Assembly (NCBI GenBank): GCA_045862995.1
Contig: BTVX01000001.1
Coordinates: forward strand, 62,001 to 126,000
Reading direction: 5' to 3'
DNA length: 64,000 nt
Source: UBA2387 sp019454665
GTDB lineage: Bacteria; Armatimonadota; Fimbriimonadia; Fimbriimonadales; Fimbriimonadaceae
Below, piece by piece: positions 7,963-16,065 of the stretch. Position 1 is the stretch's first letter; every line of letters starts with the position of its first letter. The notes under the pieces were generated by a model that was given only the letters and a program-made list of their open reading frames with translations, was not told where the DNA came from and ran no database searches. The position numbers were made by a program, and so were the translations under genes.

Positions 7963-8696
7963 CGCACCGTCAGTTCCAGAGTCGAGGCGTTTTCGATGAA
8001 CCCTTCCGAGTTGATTTCGCTGATGACGGCCGTACCGCCCGCCACCGTCGCTACCTTCTGGACGATGCCGTTGGCGTGAACGACGCGCAACTCTACCGTC
8101 TTTCCGTTGGCCGAGGGGTGCATGGTGAGGGTGATCGTCGCGCCGAGCGTGGTCTCGCCGTTTCCGGGCACCACGCCGCTGATCTTGAGCGGAATGCTCG
8201 ACGAACCATCGGCGAACACCTGTCCGCGAATCGCGACCGTGCCCACAGGGCCAAGGGACGCGCCGCGCGGTCCGCCTTGGATCGTCGCGCCGCTCACCGT
8301 GAACACGCACGGGCCGACGGGCACGATGAGGTTTTGCAGCAGGGTGCCGTCCACCTTGGAAAGGAACACGCCCGAGCGTCTGCCGTTCACCCGAATCTCG
8401 GTGTCATTGGCGAAGGTCGCGCCGATGAAGCCGCTGCCCGCCGGGAAGAAGGCGACGATCTCGCCGGGCGTCACGGTCGTGCCCTCGGGCACTTTGCCGG
8501 TTTCGGTGGTTCCGCCGACGTTGACGTTGGCGTCGCCTGGACCTGTGACCGTGGATTCGGAGGTACCGGTGTCTTGATTGGTCTCGCCAGTGATCGGGAT
8601 CGTCGCACCGGAGATGGTGGATACGGTGTTCTTGCCGCCGCAGCCGAGGGTGAGGATCAGGCTGGTGGCGACTAGGAGTTGGAATGGTTTTGTCAT
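7959..8696 (-). CDS. Predicted lipoprotein of unknown function
   Basis: The 245-aa product begins MTKPFQLLVATSLILTLGCGG, a short signal peptide ending in a lipobox (LTLGC), so the mature protein should be lipid-anchored through that cysteine. The next ~60 residues are a Thr/Gly/Ser-rich linker, followed by beta-rich sequence that could be Ig- or prealbumin-like (GGPRGASLGPVGTVAIRGQV, GETTLGATITLTM). GGAG lies 8 nt before the ATG at 8696; the long open frame upstream of this ATG is an out-of-frame shadow of the FHA gene. Confidence 0.7.
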   Translation of the reverse strand: MTKPFQLLVATSLILTLGCGGKNTVSTISGATIPITGETNQDTGTSESTVTGPGDANVNVGGTTETGKVPEGTTVTPGEIVAFFPAGSGFIGATFANDTEIRVNGRRSGVFLSKVDGTLLQNLIVPVGPCVFTVSGATIQGGPRGASLGPVGTVAIRGQVFADGSSSIPLKISGVVPGNGETTLGATITLTMHPSANGKTVELRVVHANGIVQKVATVAGGTAVISEINSEGFIENASTLELTVR

Positions 8697-8785
8697 GGAT
8701 GGGGCTCCAAACAGGGAGGTTCCATAGGAACGTATCGGCAGGAGACTGGAGATTTGCCGGTTGATACAGGGGAAAACGCGAGGAT

Positions 8786-10078
8786 TCACTCGATTCGGAA
8801 GCTCGTGGACCCCAAACGGACCACGTCGCCGACCTGAATCGGGGCCGTTCCCACGCGCGCGCCGTTGACGAACGTGCCGTTGGTGCTGCCCAAATCCTCG
8901 ATGAACCAGCCCGCCGGCCCCCCGGCGATTCGGGCGTGCCGGCGGCTGGCGTTGGGGTCGGGCACCTGCACGTGCGCGCCCTCGCGTCCCAATTCGCACC
9001 CAGTGATCGCCAGCGGGAAGCGCCGGCCCTGCATCGCACCGTCCAACGCGACGAGCGTGTTCGGCGTGGGTGGCGCGGCGGGAGCGGGAATCGGGATGGG
9101 AACGGGCTGCGCAGCCCGTTGAACGTCGCGTTGGGGCGAAGCGCCGCCCGAGCGCAGCAGGAACTCGATCACGAACGATCCGATTTGAACCACATCGCCG
9201 TGGTTGAGCGGGACCTCCGAGTGGCCGATGGATTGCCCGTTGACGACCGTGCCGGTCGGCGAACCGCCGTCGGCGAGTGAATAGCGCGAGCCGCGCTTGA
9301 TGACGCAGGCGTGGAAGGGGATCACCGAAGGGTCGCCGAAGAGCGGCACTTGAGCGGTCTCCGAGGAGCCGATGTAGGTGTGGGCCGTATCCACGACCCA
9401 GTCCTTGCCCTCGTTCCTGCCGAGACGGAGGCGCAGCCATGCCTTGCGGCCCATCTGTTCGACCACGGCGGCGCAAAGGCCGATCGCCGCACCGGTCACG
9501 AGGGAGTAGACGGCTCGTCCGGGTGCCCCGATCTCGATCTCGCCCACGCCGGGCTGTTGACGCAAAGGCACCATGACCCCCGAGAGCAACTGGCTGACGA
9601 TATCGAACATCGCGCCGCCGATGGCTCCTCCGATCAGGCCGCCGATGAACCCCTGATAGGCGCGTCGAGGCGACTTCGAGGGGATACCCAAGACCAGACC
9701 GATGAACGCCCCCAACGGTGCGAGAGCCATGACACGGGCCAAGATCGTGAGCAGAGTAAACGCCCCCGCTTGAAGCACGTTGCCGAAGATCGCCACCGCA
9801 AGGCGGCCGCCCAGTTGGTAGCCCAAGCTGCCGCCGACGGCACCCAGCAACAAGCCTCCGAAAAGACCCCGCAGCAGGTGCGCCCTGCTGCCCTGCATCC
9901 GGCCGTACGTCGCGCCGATGGTCGCGCCGATCAGGCCGCCGAGCAGGGGCACGAAGCGTGCGCTCCACTCGACCCACAGCACGTCGGCAAGCGTGCGCGG
10001 CGCGGAGGGTTCCATCATCGCCCACGCGGCCAGCCCCGCCAGGCCCCCCGCGAACATGAGGAACAGCGCGAGGGCCAC
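8786..10078 (-). CDS. Membrane protein with glycine-zipper helices and two FHA domains
   Basis: The 430-aa protein has several hydrophobic segments within residues ~1-200, many with GxxxG zipper spacing (GGLIGATIGATYG, GLFGGLLLGAVGG, GFIGGLIGGAIGG). A first FHA-like domain at ~230-310 is atypical but retains the FHA histidine (IPFHACV) and an NG turn (GTVVNGQ). A Pro-rich linker is followed by a canonical C-terminal FHA domain (~345-430) with GRE, SRRHARI and STNGTFVNG. FHA domains bind phosphothreonine peptides. The GTG start is 1 nt after the stop of the upstream FHA gene. No kinase gene is nearby. Confidence 0.85.
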   Translation of the reverse strand: MALALFLMFAGGLAGLAAWAMMEPSAPRTLADVLWVEWSARFVPLLGGLIGATIGATYGRMQGSRAHLLRGLFGGLLLGAVGGSLGYQLGGRLAVAIFGNVLQAGAFTLLTILARVMALAPLGAFIGLVLGIPSKSPRRAYQGFIGGLIGGAIGGAMFDIVSQLLSGVMVPLRQQPGVGEIEIGAPGRAVYSLVTGAAIGLCAAVVEQMGRKAWLRLRLGRNEGKDWVVDTAHTYIGSSETAQVPLFGDPSVIPFHACVIKRGSRYSLADGGSPTGTVVNGQSIGHSEVPLNHGDVVQIGSFVIEFLLRSGGASPQRDVQRAAQPVPIPIPAPAAPPTPNTLVALDGAMQGRRFPLAITGCELGREGAHVQVPDPNASRRHARIAGGPAGWFIEDLGSTNGTFVNGARVGTAPIQVGDVVRLGSTSFRIE

Positions 10079-10079
10079 G

Positions 10080-11321
10080 TTAGGCCTCGAACCTCACGGT
10101 GACCTGCCCCAGAACCAGCGTGTCTCCGGGCTTGAGGCGCGTCGGCGTATCGGCCTTGGCACCGTTGACGAACGTCCCGTTGGTGCTGCCGAGGTCTTTG
10201 ACGATCCAAGCGCCGTTCTCTAGGGCGATCTCCGCGTGCCGCCGCGAGACGCTGCTCTGATCGGCCCACGCGATGGTGCACCCGAAATCCCGGCCGATGG
10301 TGTTGCCGTCCGGCGAGAGGGCGAATTCGACCCCGTCCGACCGAACCAGGCGAGGCGTCCCTGTTGGTGCCGCGACCGGCGCGGCGGTTGGGGCCGGGTC
10401 GAGCACGATCGGCGCGAGTGTTTCGGGCTTGGAGAAAGAAGGCGCCGGCACCGCCGGGTCGTCCGCGGGTTGGGCGTTCGGCTCCGGGATGCTCACGCCG
10501 ACTTTTGCCAATTGGTCCTTGACCTGGTCGGGGTTGCGGCGCACGTACTGGAAGATGAAGTAGCCGATCCCGCCTGCAACCCCGAGCGTGATGATGGTGA
10601 CCGCGAGGTTCTTGAGGACGCCGCCGAAGTCGTTGCCCGAAGACTCGGTCTTGGTCGGGGGAGGTGCCGGCTCGCCTTCGTCCTCGTAGGCATCGTTGGT
10701 TGTGCCGCCCAGCGTCTCGACATCGTCGTCAATGCTGATCGCAAGCGTCGGAACGGGATCGTCGCGCTTGGCCGTCAGCTCGAACTCTTGCTTGGGCGCT
10801 TTCTTGTTCTGGGTCGCACCGGGAGTCTTGGGGGCGTAAGCGACTTGCACGCCGACTCGCCCGAACGGGATGGCCCAGGCCTCGACGACGCCTTCGTCCT
10901 GCGGCGTGAGCAAGACCACTTCTCTACGGTCGCCGGCGGTGATCTCCACGATGGCGGCCGCGACCGGGTTGCCGTCCCGCTTGACGCTCACCCGAACCCG
11001 CTCCAAATGGGTGAAGTCGGCATCGGTCAGTTTCCAGGAGCGCTTGAGGTCCTTGACCTGGCGAATGGCGAGGTTGCCCGCGCCGTCCGTGACGTACAGC
11101 CGGTCGTCGGGCTTCGCCAGACCAAGTTCGGCTTCGTAGGTCGCGCCGGTGAACTGGATCGGCTCGTCCACCGGTCCGGCCAGCGCTGCGGGTCCGAGCC
11201 AAACGTGCCGCGTGCCGTCGCTGCCGAACTGCAGCTCGACGCGCTTCGACTGAGCCATGCCCGAAACGGCAGACCAGGCGGCGCAAACGGCCAAGCAGCA
11301 GCGAAACACGGTGAGCCTCAC
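10080..11321 (-). CDS. Signal-anchored protein with an extracytoplasmic region, one TM helix and a C-terminal FHA domain
   Basis: The 413-aa protein starts at GTG 11321 (MRLTVFRCCLAVCAAWSAVSGMAQ), a signal peptide. An ATG three codons upstream is rejected because it overlaps the TACAAT -10 box; the GTG lies 7 nt after that box. The exported part (~25-235) includes a beta-rich domain of unknown family and a Pro/Glu-rich stalk. A single TM helix (VTIITLGVAGGIGYFIFQYV, ~240-260) leads to a cytoplasmic linker and a canonical FHA domain (GRDFG, SRRHAEI, STNGTFVNG). This topology would let an outside event be coupled to phosphothreonine-dependent binding inside. Confidence 0.85.
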   Translation of the reverse strand: MRLTVFRCCLAVCAAWSAVSGMAQSKRVELQFGSDGTRHVWLGPAALAGPVDEPIQFTGATYEAELGLAKPDDRLYVTDGAGNLAIRQVKDLKRSWKLTDADFTHLERVRVSVKRDGNPVAAAIVEITAGDRREVVLLTPQDEGVVEAWAIPFGRVGVQVAYAPKTPGATQNKKAPKQEFELTAKRDDPVPTLAISIDDDVETLGGTTNDAYEDEGEPAPPPTKTESSGNDFGGVLKNLAVTIITLGVAGGIGYFIFQYVRRNPDQVKDQLAKVGVSIPEPNAQPADDPAVPAPSFSKPETLAPIVLDPAPTAAPVAAPTGTPRLVRSDGVEFALSPDGNTIGRDFGCTIAWADQSSVSRRHAEIALENGAWIVKDLGSTNGTFVNGAKADTPTRLKPGDTLVLGQVTVRFEA

Positions 11322-11328
11322 GCGCACC

Positions 11329-11360
11329 ATTGTACGTTAGGACGCTCGCCGGGCCACAAT
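11329..11360. promoter_or_regulatory. Back-to-back -10 boxes of a divergent leaderless pair
   Basis: TACAAT on the minus strand (11334-11329) precedes the GTG at 11321 by 7 nt. CACAAT on the plus strand (11355-11360) precedes the GTG at 11366 by 5 nt. The two boxes form an ATTGT...ACAAT inverted pair. These spacings decide both start codons. Confidence 0.55.
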
Positions 11361-11365
11361 GGGGC

Positions 11366-12805
11366 GTGAGGCATGGCGAAACGCTCATCGGCGGACACTT
11401 CTTCGGTGGACCCTGCGATCAGGCCACGCCGAAGGACGTCGTCCACTCGCCGTGGGATGGTCGGGTGGTCGGCACGGTCGCCGAGGCCTCGCTCCACGAT
11501 GGGCGGGTGGCGGTTCAGGCCGCGCGCGAAGCGTTCGAGACGTGGCGTTCCAGCCCGCGCCGTACGCGCCAGAAGCTGTTGCGCAACGTGGCGCGGCTGG
11601 TGCGCGAGCGTTCGGAGGAGTTCGCCGAACTGCTGAGCGACGAGATCGGCAAGCCGATCCGCTGGGCCTGGGCCGAAGTCGAACGGCTCGCGATCACGTT
11701 CGACCTTGCCGCCGACGCCGTGTCATCGTACGGCTTCGAGGCGGTTCCCGTGGACACCGACCCCCGAGGCGTGGGCTGCTCGCTGACCGTCGAGAGGCGG
11801 CCGTTGGGTGTGGTGCTGGCCATCGTGCCCTACAACTGGCCGTTCAACCTCGCGGCCCACAAGATCGCTCCCGCTTTGGCCGTCGGCAACACGGTGGTGG
11901 TCAAGCCTTCGCGCCGCGCGGCCCTGTCCACCCTGACGCTAGCGCGATGCATCCACGAGGCGGGTTGCCCGCCGGGGGTCGTCAACGCGGTCAACGTCTC
12001 GGGTCCCGAAGCGCAGGTGTTGGCCGGGATGGACGAGGTGGCGATGGTGAGCTTCACGGGCTCGCCCGAGGTGGGCTGGGGACTCAAAGACGCCCTGCCG
12101 CGCAAGCGGGTCAGCCTGGAGCTTGGTGCGGATTCGGCGGCCGTGGTGTTCGCGGATGCCGACCTCGATGCTGCGATTCCGAAGCTGGTCAACGGGGCGT
12201 ATGGCTATGCGGGGCAGGTTTGCATCTCGGTCCAGCGCATCCTCGTGCAGCGGGCGGTCTATGCCGACGTTCGGGAGCGCTTGATCGCAGCGACCGAGGC
12301 TTGCCCCTATGGCGACCCCGCCGAAGAGTCGGTGGTGTGCGGCCCGATGATCTCCGCCCAGGAGGCCGACCGCGTGATGGAATGGCTCGCCGAAGCGGAA
12401 GCTGCCGGGGCGCGGGTGTTGGCTGGCGGCCACCGCATCGGGCCCGTGATCACGCCGACGCTGGTGGAGGACGTGCCCGGAACCGTACGCTTGGGTTGCC
12501 GCGAGGTGTTCGGCCCCGTGGTCGCGTTGGCGGTGTTCGACTCGCCCGAGGAAGCCTGGGCGAAGGTCAACGCCTCGGCATACGGCATCCACGCGGGCGT
12601 GTTCACTAGGGACCTGCGCACGGTTCGCGAGGCGTTCGACCGGTTGGATGTGGGCGGCGTGGTCGTCAACGACGCGCCGACGCTTCGCTTCGACTCGATG
12701 CCCTACGGGGGCGTGAAGCAGAGCGGCTTCGGGCGCGAAGGCGTTCGGTACACCATGGACGAGATGACCGAGCCGAAGGCGTTGCTGACGAGGTGGGATG
12801 CCTGA
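11366..12805 (+). CDS. NAD(P)-dependent aldehyde dehydrogenase
   Basis: The 479-aa protein oxidises an aldehyde to an acid or acyl product with NAD(P). All catalytic elements are present: the Asn of VPYNWPFNL (~157), KPSRRA in the cofactor site, FTGSPEVG, the general-base Glu in SLELGADSA (~252) and the nucleophilic Cys in GQVCISVQR (~286). The C-terminal MPYGGVKQSGFGREG block is typical. It most resembles the lactaldehyde/succinate-semialdehyde group, but the substrate cannot be read. The start is taken as GTG 11366 because of the CACAAT box 5 nt upstream; an ATG at 11330 would overlap the divergent promoter. Confidence 0.9.
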   Translation: MRHGETLIGGHFFGGPCDQATPKDVVHSPWDGRVVGTVAEASLHDGRVAVQAAREAFETWRSSPRRTRQKLLRNVARLVRERSEEFAELLSDEIGKPIRWAWAEVERLAITFDLAADAVSSYGFEAVPVDTDPRGVGCSLTVERRPLGVVLAIVPYNWPFNLAAHKIAPALAVGNTVVVKPSRRAALSTLTLARCIHEAGCPPGVVNAVNVSGPEAQVLAGMDEVAMVSFTGSPEVGWGLKDALPRKRVSLELGADSAAVVFADADLDAAIPKLVNGAYGYAGQVCISVQRILVQRAVYADVRERLIAATEACPYGDPAEESVVCGPMISAQEADRVMEWLAEAEAAGARVLAGGHRIGPVITPTLVEDVPGTVRLGCREVFGPVVALAVFDSPEEAWAKVNASAYGIHAGVFTRDLRTVREAFDRLDVGGVVVNDAPTLRFDSMPYGGVKQSGFGREGVRYTMDEMTEPKALLTRWDA

Positions 12806-13355
12806 TTTCGCGTTGCTCGCCGACCCTCCCAAGGGGCTTGTCGTAAGGGAGACCGAGACGGGATGGAAGATCGTTTGTGCCCTCCAGGGATTCGCCCTGG
12901 CGAGATGGCTCATAGCGTGCCTTGCGGTGGCATTTGGTGCGGCGGCTGTCATGGCTGCGAGGATGTCACACGACACGACGAGCCCGGCGCAGTTCGAATC
13001 GCCTGATATGGCGCTCTGGATGGCCCTGGTTTTCGGAGGATCTGCCCTACTCATGGCTGGCATCTGGGTGCGCCTGTTCATCGTCCGGACTTCGCTGATT
13101 CTTGAACGAGATGCCCTGGTGATCGAACACTCTCTTGGAAGGTGGCGTCGGACCCGGAGAGTGCCTTGGAACACAGTGCGAGGCGTGCATCAGCGCCGAA
13201 GCGACGACCCTGAAGTCAAGACGCCATCCTGGTGCTTGATCATCGAGGCAGAACGAGACATCCGGTTGCTCCCTGCGCAAACGCGGGAGATGAGCGACTG
13301 GCTCGGGCCCGTCTTGGCCGATTGGGCGGGTAAGAAGTTCGGGTCCGCCAGCTAG
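12798..13355 (+). CDS. Two-helix membrane protein with a possible PH-like domain
   Basis: The 185-aa protein has two hydrophobic segments (LARWLIACLAVAFGAAAVMA and ALWMALVFGGSALLMAGIWV). A C-terminal beta-rich region follows (LILERDALVIEHSLGRWRR, VPWNTVRGVHQRR), a pattern seen in bacterial PH-like (YcxB/DUF304-type) membrane proteins. The assignment is tentative. It overlaps the aldehyde dehydrogenase end by 8 nt and is therefore probably co-translated. No catalytic motif is seen. Confidence 0.7.
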   Translation: MPDFALLADPPKGLVVRETETGWKIVCALQGFALARWLIACLAVAFGAAAVMAARMSHDTTSPAQFESPDMALWMALVFGGSALLMAGIWVRLFIVRTSLILERDALVIEHSLGRWRRTRRVPWNTVRGVHQRRSDDPEVKTPSWCLIIEAERDIRLLPAQTREMSDWLGPVLADWAGKKFGSAS

Positions 13356-13562
13356 GGACGGCATAGCTCATTGGCCAGCGCTCATCGGTCTGACCCCGCC
13401 GCAGCTTGGGAGCGCCAACCTCAAACCGGGGTGCCAAGGTCTGCCCGGGCTCGATCGCCTGTGGATGGGTGACAACGTTGCCGCCCGGCAGGCCGCGCTC
13501 TCCCAGACCTCAGACCGCGTCCCTTCGCAAAGGCCGTGCGGCGGGCAAGCGAGCTCCCGCCC

Positions 13563-14735
13563 TTAGTACAAGAGGTACCGTTGCCGCACTCGCAGAAACG
13601 CCTGCAGGTCGTCCGCCCAACCCGCCGAGGCCGCCGCGGATCCACCGGAGAGCGTTGCTTCGACCGCCGCGGGGTTGTGCATCAGGTTCACCAACTTGGT
13701 CTCGTCCCATTCCGGGTGGCGCTTGTTGATCTCGTAGGACAGTTCGACGCCCGCACGCACCGAATCGAACGCCTCTCGGTCGGTGACGATGAACGCCACT
13801 CCTGGGCAGAGAGCGTTGGCATGCTTGCTCGAAACCGGCGTCATCGCGCGCGAATAGAAACGGATGCCGGGCAGGTTCTTCGCGTTCATCGCCGCCGCGA
13901 TGCCGACGCCATCCATCCACGGTGCGCCGATCCACTCGAACGGGGTGTCGGTTCCCCGCCCCACCGAGACGTTGGTGGCCTCGACCAGACACATCCCGGG
14001 ATAGAGCAAGGCCTGTATCGGCGAGCGCATGTTGGGCGAGGGGTTGATCCACACTTGGCCGGTTTCGTCGAACCACATGTCGCGCCGCCATCCCTCCATC
14101 TTGATCACCGTGAGTTTGCAGCCGATCTTGCGCTCCGCGTTGAACAGGCCCGCCAGTTCGCCGACCGTCATGCCGTGCCGCGTGGGAAGTTCGTGGTAGG
14201 CGGTCAGTCCCCGGTGCGCCGGGACCGAGACGGGGCCCTCGACCCGAGTGCCCGTGATGGGGTTGGGCCGGTCGAGCACGATGACCTCGATGCCGTGCTT
14301 GGCCGCCTCTTCCATGGCGTAGCCCATCGTTCCGATGTAGGTGTAGAAGCGCGCGCCCACGTCTTGAATGTCGAAGATCAGCGCTTCGACGCCGTTGAGT
14401 TGCTCGGCGGTGGGGCGGTAGCGTTGCACGCCCGAGCCGGGATTGTAAAGGGAGAACACGGGCAGGCCGGTCTTCTCGTCCTTGCCGTCGGCGATGCGCT
14501 CGTCTTTGTCGCCTCGGATGCCGTGTTCGGGCGCGAACAGCGCCACCAGATTCACCGAGGACGCTTCAGCCAGAATGTCCACGGTCGAGCGGCCCCTGAG
14601 GTCGCGACCCGTATGGTTGGTGATCAGGCCGACCCGCTTGCCCTTCAGGGGCTTGAAGTCGTCCCGGATCAGGACGTCGATTCCGTTGAGCACGGGCGCG
14701 GCAAGGGCTCCCGCAACCACGATGTCGAGCAACAT
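13563..14735 (-). CDS. namZ: DUF1343 / NamZ-type exo-beta-N-acetylmuramidase
   Basis: NamZ enzymes (GH171) release N-acetylmuramic acid from the non-reducing end of peptidoglycan sugar chains. The 390-aa length fits the family. Family blocks seen are GKRVGLITNHTGRDLRGRST, LFAPEHGIRGD, LPVFSLYNP, IFDIQDVGARFYTYIGTMGY and VLDRPNPITG, followed by LFNAERKIGC and the SPNMRSPIQALLYPGMCLVE stretch. The N-terminus (MLLDIVVAGALAAPVLNG) is only weakly signal-like, so export is uncertain. A CAGAAT box lies 6 nt before the ATG. It is divergent from crcB. Confidence 0.88.
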   Translation of the reverse strand: MLLDIVVAGALAAPVLNGIDVLIRDDFKPLKGKRVGLITNHTGRDLRGRSTVDILAEASSVNLVALFAPEHGIRGDKDERIADGKDEKTGLPVFSLYNPGSGVQRYRPTAEQLNGVEALIFDIQDVGARFYTYIGTMGYAMEEAAKHGIEVIVLDRPNPITGTRVEGPVSVPAHRGLTAYHELPTRHGMTVGELAGLFNAERKIGCKLTVIKMEGWRRDMWFDETGQVWINPSPNMRSPIQALLYPGMCLVEATNVSVGRGTDTPFEWIGAPWMDGVGIAAAMNAKNLPGIRFYSRAMTPVSSKHANALCPGVAFIVTDREAFDSVRAGVELSYEINKRHPEWDETKLVNLMHNPAAVEATLSGGSAAASAGWADDLQAFLRVRQRYLLY

Positions 14736-14741
14736 GGCACC

Positions 14742-14770
14742 ATTCTGACCGATCCCTCAACCGGTATCCT
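14742..14770. promoter_or_regulatory. Divergent leaderless-type -10 boxes (namZ / crcB)
   Basis: CAGAAT on the minus strand (14747-14742) is 6 nt from the namZ ATG. TATCCT on the plus strand (14765-14770) is 7 nt from the crcB GTG. Neither gene has a Shine-Dalgarno sequence. Confidence 0.45.
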
Positions 14771-14777
14771 CCGACGA

Positions 14778-15167
14778 GTGGACGCTTTGCGGCAAAGCAT
14801 CTTGGTGTTCGTCGGTGCTGGGATCGGTGCGAATGGCCGGTACTGGGCGGGTGTCGCCATGGTGTCGCGCTTCGGAAGCTCTTTTCCTTCTGGCACATTG
14901 ACCGTAAATTTGGCGGGCTCGTTTCTCATGGGCCTTCTGATGAGTCTGGCGATCTCGGGCGAGTGGAGCGCGTCCTGGCGGGTCTTTCTCGCAGCGGGGT
15001 GTCTCGGCGGGTTCACCACGATGTCGGCGTTCTCCTACGAGACGTTGTCGTTGCTCAACGCCCGGAGCTATGGGCCCGCCGCCCTGTATGTGGGGGCATC
15101 GCTCGTCGGCGGGATCGCATTGGCGTGGGCCGGATTCGCCCTGCCCCGCCTCTGGCTCGGCAACTGA
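14778..15167 (+). CDS. crcB: Fluoride ion channel CrcB/Fluc
   Basis: CrcB exports fluoride as a dual-topology dimer in the inner membrane. At 129 aa the protein is the normal size with four hydrophobic segments. The family motifs GANGRYW, GTLTVNLAGSFLMG and GCLGGFTTMSAFSYET are all present; the last includes the Phe/Thr/Ser residues of the pore region. The start is the GTG at 14778; the much longer frame upstream is the antisense of namZ. There is essentially no 5' leader, so no fluoride riboswitch can be present. Confidence 0.93.
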   Translation: MDALRQSILVFVGAGIGANGRYWAGVAMVSRFGSSFPSGTLTVNLAGSFLMGLLMSLAISGEWSASWRVFLAAGCLGGFTTMSAFSYETLSLLNARSYGPAALYVGASLVGGIALAWAGFALPRLWLGN

Positions 15168-15236
15168 CAGCCCGGTCTGATTTGGGTCCTCGGCGAGCAG
15201 GGTGCGGCCGAGTCGTGTATAAACGATGGACCGCGA

Positions 15237-16034
15237 ATGCCGAACCGTTACCGCAGCATCTTTGTGAGCGACCTCCATCTGGGAGCCACAGGCTCGCGCG
15301 CGGAGCAGGTCGCCGAGTTCCTCCAAAGCACCGAGTCGGAGTATCTGTACCTGGTGGGCGACGTGATCGACCAGTGGGTGCTGCGCCATGGCGAGCGCTG
15401 GACGCACCGCCACACCGAGGTCATCCGGCAGATCCTGGGCAAGGAGCAGGCGGGCGTCAAGGTCTTCTACACCCCCGGCAATCACGACGAGGCGCTCAAG
15501 CAGATGAACGGCACGAGCCTCGGGCACCTGCGGGTGGACCGAGAGTTCATCCACGAAACGGCCGACGGCAAGCGCATCTTGGTCACCCACGGCGACGAGT
15601 TCGACCGACTGTCCACCCGGTACAAGCGATTGGCCTGGGTGATGGCGAACATCTACGACGAGATCACGCGCTTCAACCAGCGCTGCAACGAACTGCTCGC
15701 CCGCATCTCGCGCCGTCGGGTGGACTTCTCGACCGGGCTCAAGAAGAAGCTGAAGAAGGTGGTCAAGCGCAAGACCAGCTTTGAAAACGCGCTGCTGGAG
15801 AGCACCATCGAGCGAGGCCTGGACGGCGTGGTGTGCGGACACATCCACACGCCCTCGCTGTACCATCTCGAAGGCGTCGCGTATGCGAACTGCGGCGATT
15901 GGGTCGAACACGCGACGGCCATCGTCGAGCACTGGGACGGAAGGCTGGAACTGCTGGACTGGCACGACCAGATGATCCGGCTCGGGATTCCAGGGGCGGC
16001 GGTCGTCGAACCCCTGCCCAAGCCGCAGTCGTGA
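15237..16034 (+). CDS. Metallophosphoesterase, UDP-2,3-diacylglucosamine diphosphatase-like
   Basis: The 265-aa protein has the complete calcineurin-type metal site: SDLHLG (~10), GDVIDQW (~41), GNHDEA (~81), THGDEFD and the C-terminal GHIHTP. The DLHLG...DVID...GNHD...GHIH arrangement with a helical insert of basic residues (GLKKKLKKVVKRK, ~170) is that of LpxH/LpxH2-like lipid A enzymes. The insert may bind membranes. A TATAAA box lies 13 nt upstream. I would not exclude a broader UDP-sugar pyrophosphatase. Confidence 0.82.
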   Translation: MPNRYRSIFVSDLHLGATGSRAEQVAEFLQSTESEYLYLVGDVIDQWVLRHGERWTHRHTEVIRQILGKEQAGVKVFYTPGNHDEALKQMNGTSLGHLRVDREFIHETADGKRILVTHGDEFDRLSTRYKRLAWVMANIYDEITRFNQRCNELLARISRRRVDFSTGLKKKLKKVVKRKTSFENALLESTIERGLDGVVCGHIHTPSLYHLEGVAYANCGDWVEHATAIVEHWDGRLELLDWHDQMIRLGIPGAAVVEPLPKPQS

Positions 16035-16049
16035 TTCCCGGTGCGCGGG

Positions 16050-16055
16050 TACAAC
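16050..16055 (+). promoter_or_regulatory. -10 box before serS
   Basis: TACAAC lies 10 nt before the serS ATG (16066), consistent with a leaderless or nearly leaderless transcript. No T-box leader is present. Confidence 0.4.
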
Positions 16056-16065
16056 GGTCCTAGCC

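Noticed and set aside
13356..13562. A gene in the 207-nt gap before namZ
   Set aside because: Short frames here lack a start signal and recognisable protein features; the gap appears non-coding.
14736..14777. Fluoride riboswitch before crcB
   Set aside because: The predicted transcript start is at or next to the start codon, so there is no leader to hold one.
13536..15167. A 543-codon plus-strand frame ending in crcB
   Set aside because: Codons before 14778 are antisense to the namZ-like gene; CrcB alone is the expected 129 aa with a plausible GTG start.
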